A stretch of DNA of 64,000 bases from Melanopsichium pennsylvanicum. Taxonomy: Eukaryota; Basidiomycota; Ustilaginomycetes; Ustilaginales. The stretch spans positions 186,001 through 250,000 of the forward strand of contig OAPG01000008.1 in the NCBI GenBank assembly GCA_900208305.1, written 5' to 3'. This document shows, one piece after another, positions 63,492 to 64,000 of the stretch. The notes beneath the pieces are model-generated. The model was given only the letters and a program-made list of their open reading frames with translations. It did no database searches and was not told the DNA's origin. The position numbers and the translations under genes are program-made. Each line of letters begins with the position of its first letter. Within the stretch, counting starts at the first letter, position 1.

Positions 63492-64000
63492 TCAGGATCG
63501 GTGTGAAGCAGGCTCAAAGAAAGTCGTAAATCTCTTGATCTTCTTCAGCCGGGCCTGGTGCTTGGTCTCCTCGCTCCCGCTCAGACTCGGCGAGGCTGCC
63601 GACCTTCTGTTCAACTCAGTGTTGCTGCTCGCCGACAGTGCGGATAATCTCCCATTCAAAGGCGCAGTGAGCTTGGCAGCAGCTTTATCGATCGCATCGG
63701 CTTTATCACTGTCTCCCTCCACAGAGACAGGGTTGAGGCTCGAAGCTGTGGTAAGTTCACCAAAGGAAGCTTTGGATCGCATCATGATGCCCTGGCCGTT
63801 CCTGCGCTTGCCTAAACGGTTGAACGGGCGGCCCGTAGTAGAAGAATGGCTGGATGAGGGAGGGATGCGGGAAGATTCCTGACGTCGCAAAAGGCGGTAG
63901 GTGTCAACAACACCACGGGCGAAAAGGTTGGTGCCTTTACCACCGTTCAGTTCGGACTTGAGCTTGCCATCAGGGCCGGAAAGCTCAACCATATCCCAAT
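63492..64000 (-). CDS. C-terminal part of an unrecognised protein, cut by the window edge
   Basis: The minus-strand frame is open from the right edge (codons before the Met at 63992 read Trp-Asp) to a TGA at 63492, so about 169 residues of a longer gene are visible. The visible part begins WDMVELSGPDGKLKSE, then GTNLFARGVVDTYRLLRR, followed by Ser-rich disordered sequence with basic patches (RPFNRLGKRRNGQG) and ends FEPASHRS. The NLFARGVVDTYRLL segment faintly recalls the post-DHHC region of palmitoyltransferases, but I cannot support that and leave it unnamed. Confidence 0.6.
   Translation of the reverse strand, partial: WDMVELSGPDGKLKSELNGGKGTNLFARGVVDTYRLLRRQESSRIPPSSSHSSTTGRPFNRLGKRRNGQGIMMRSKASFGELTTASSLNPVSVEGDSDKADAIDKAAAKLTAPLNGRLSALSASSNTELNRRSAASPSLSGSEETKHQARLKKIKRFTTFFEPASHRS

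Overview
This window looks like nuclear chromosomal DNA from a basidiomycete, most likely a smut-type fungus (Ustilaginales: Ustilago, Sporisorium, Pseudozyma and relatives). The reasons are tightly packed, mostly intron-poor genes, short GT-AG introns with GTAAGT or GTATGT donors and CTGAC-like branch points, Ser/Ala-rich disordered extensions, and a fungal gene set (ATG11, PRM1, Clr2, PAM17, DHH1). The species assignment is inference. No prophage, transposase, CRISPR array or rRNA operon was seen.

Layout. 1-5.6 kb: ATG11 autophagy scaffold. 5.9-14.7 kb: NHP2 (H/ACA snoRNP), a mitochondrially targeted RnpA-like protein reconstructed here from two exons, mitoribosomal protein mL38, an unknown protein with a suspected NTF2-like fold, and a STRAP WD40 protein with a recovered first exon. 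15.7-20.8 kb: a Clr2 silencing factor with a C-terminal WW domain, then the DNA primase small subunit. 21.5-26.9 kb: IST1 (ESCRT-III), a DNAJC17/Cwf23 J-protein, an Mtf1/TFB1M-like mitochondrial methyltransferase-fold factor, and PAM17 (two exons). 28.1-31.7 kb: the DEAD-box helicase DHH1 with a strikingly ATG-free leader, the tiny three-exon TFIIH subunit TFB5, and an intron-containing tRNA-Ser(GCT). 32.3-42.3 kb: a CSC1/OSCA channel, an amino-acid permease (two exons) and an Ariadne-type RBR ubiquitin ligase. 44-47.7 kb: head-to-head ribosomal protein genes uL16 (RPL10) and uL15 (RPL28). 48.4-55.9 kb: trifunctional C1-tetrahydrofolate synthase, dynactin p27 (DCTN6), Ap4A phosphorylase and mitochondrial pyruvate carrier MPC2. 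56.7-64 kb: a possible broken small gene, the cell-fusion protein PRM1, a Shewanella-like phosphatase, and a gene cut by the right edge.

Most genes are housekeeping and are not organised as a functional cluster. Mitochondrial functions recur (RnpA-like, mL38, Mtf1-like, Pam17, MPC2, and two enzymes with presequences followed by a second in-frame Met), but this may be chance. The two observations most worth following are the bacterial-type RNase P protein fold in a nuclear gene with a mitochondrial presequence, and the roughly 1.1 kb stretch upstream of DHH1 with no ATG on the coding strand.
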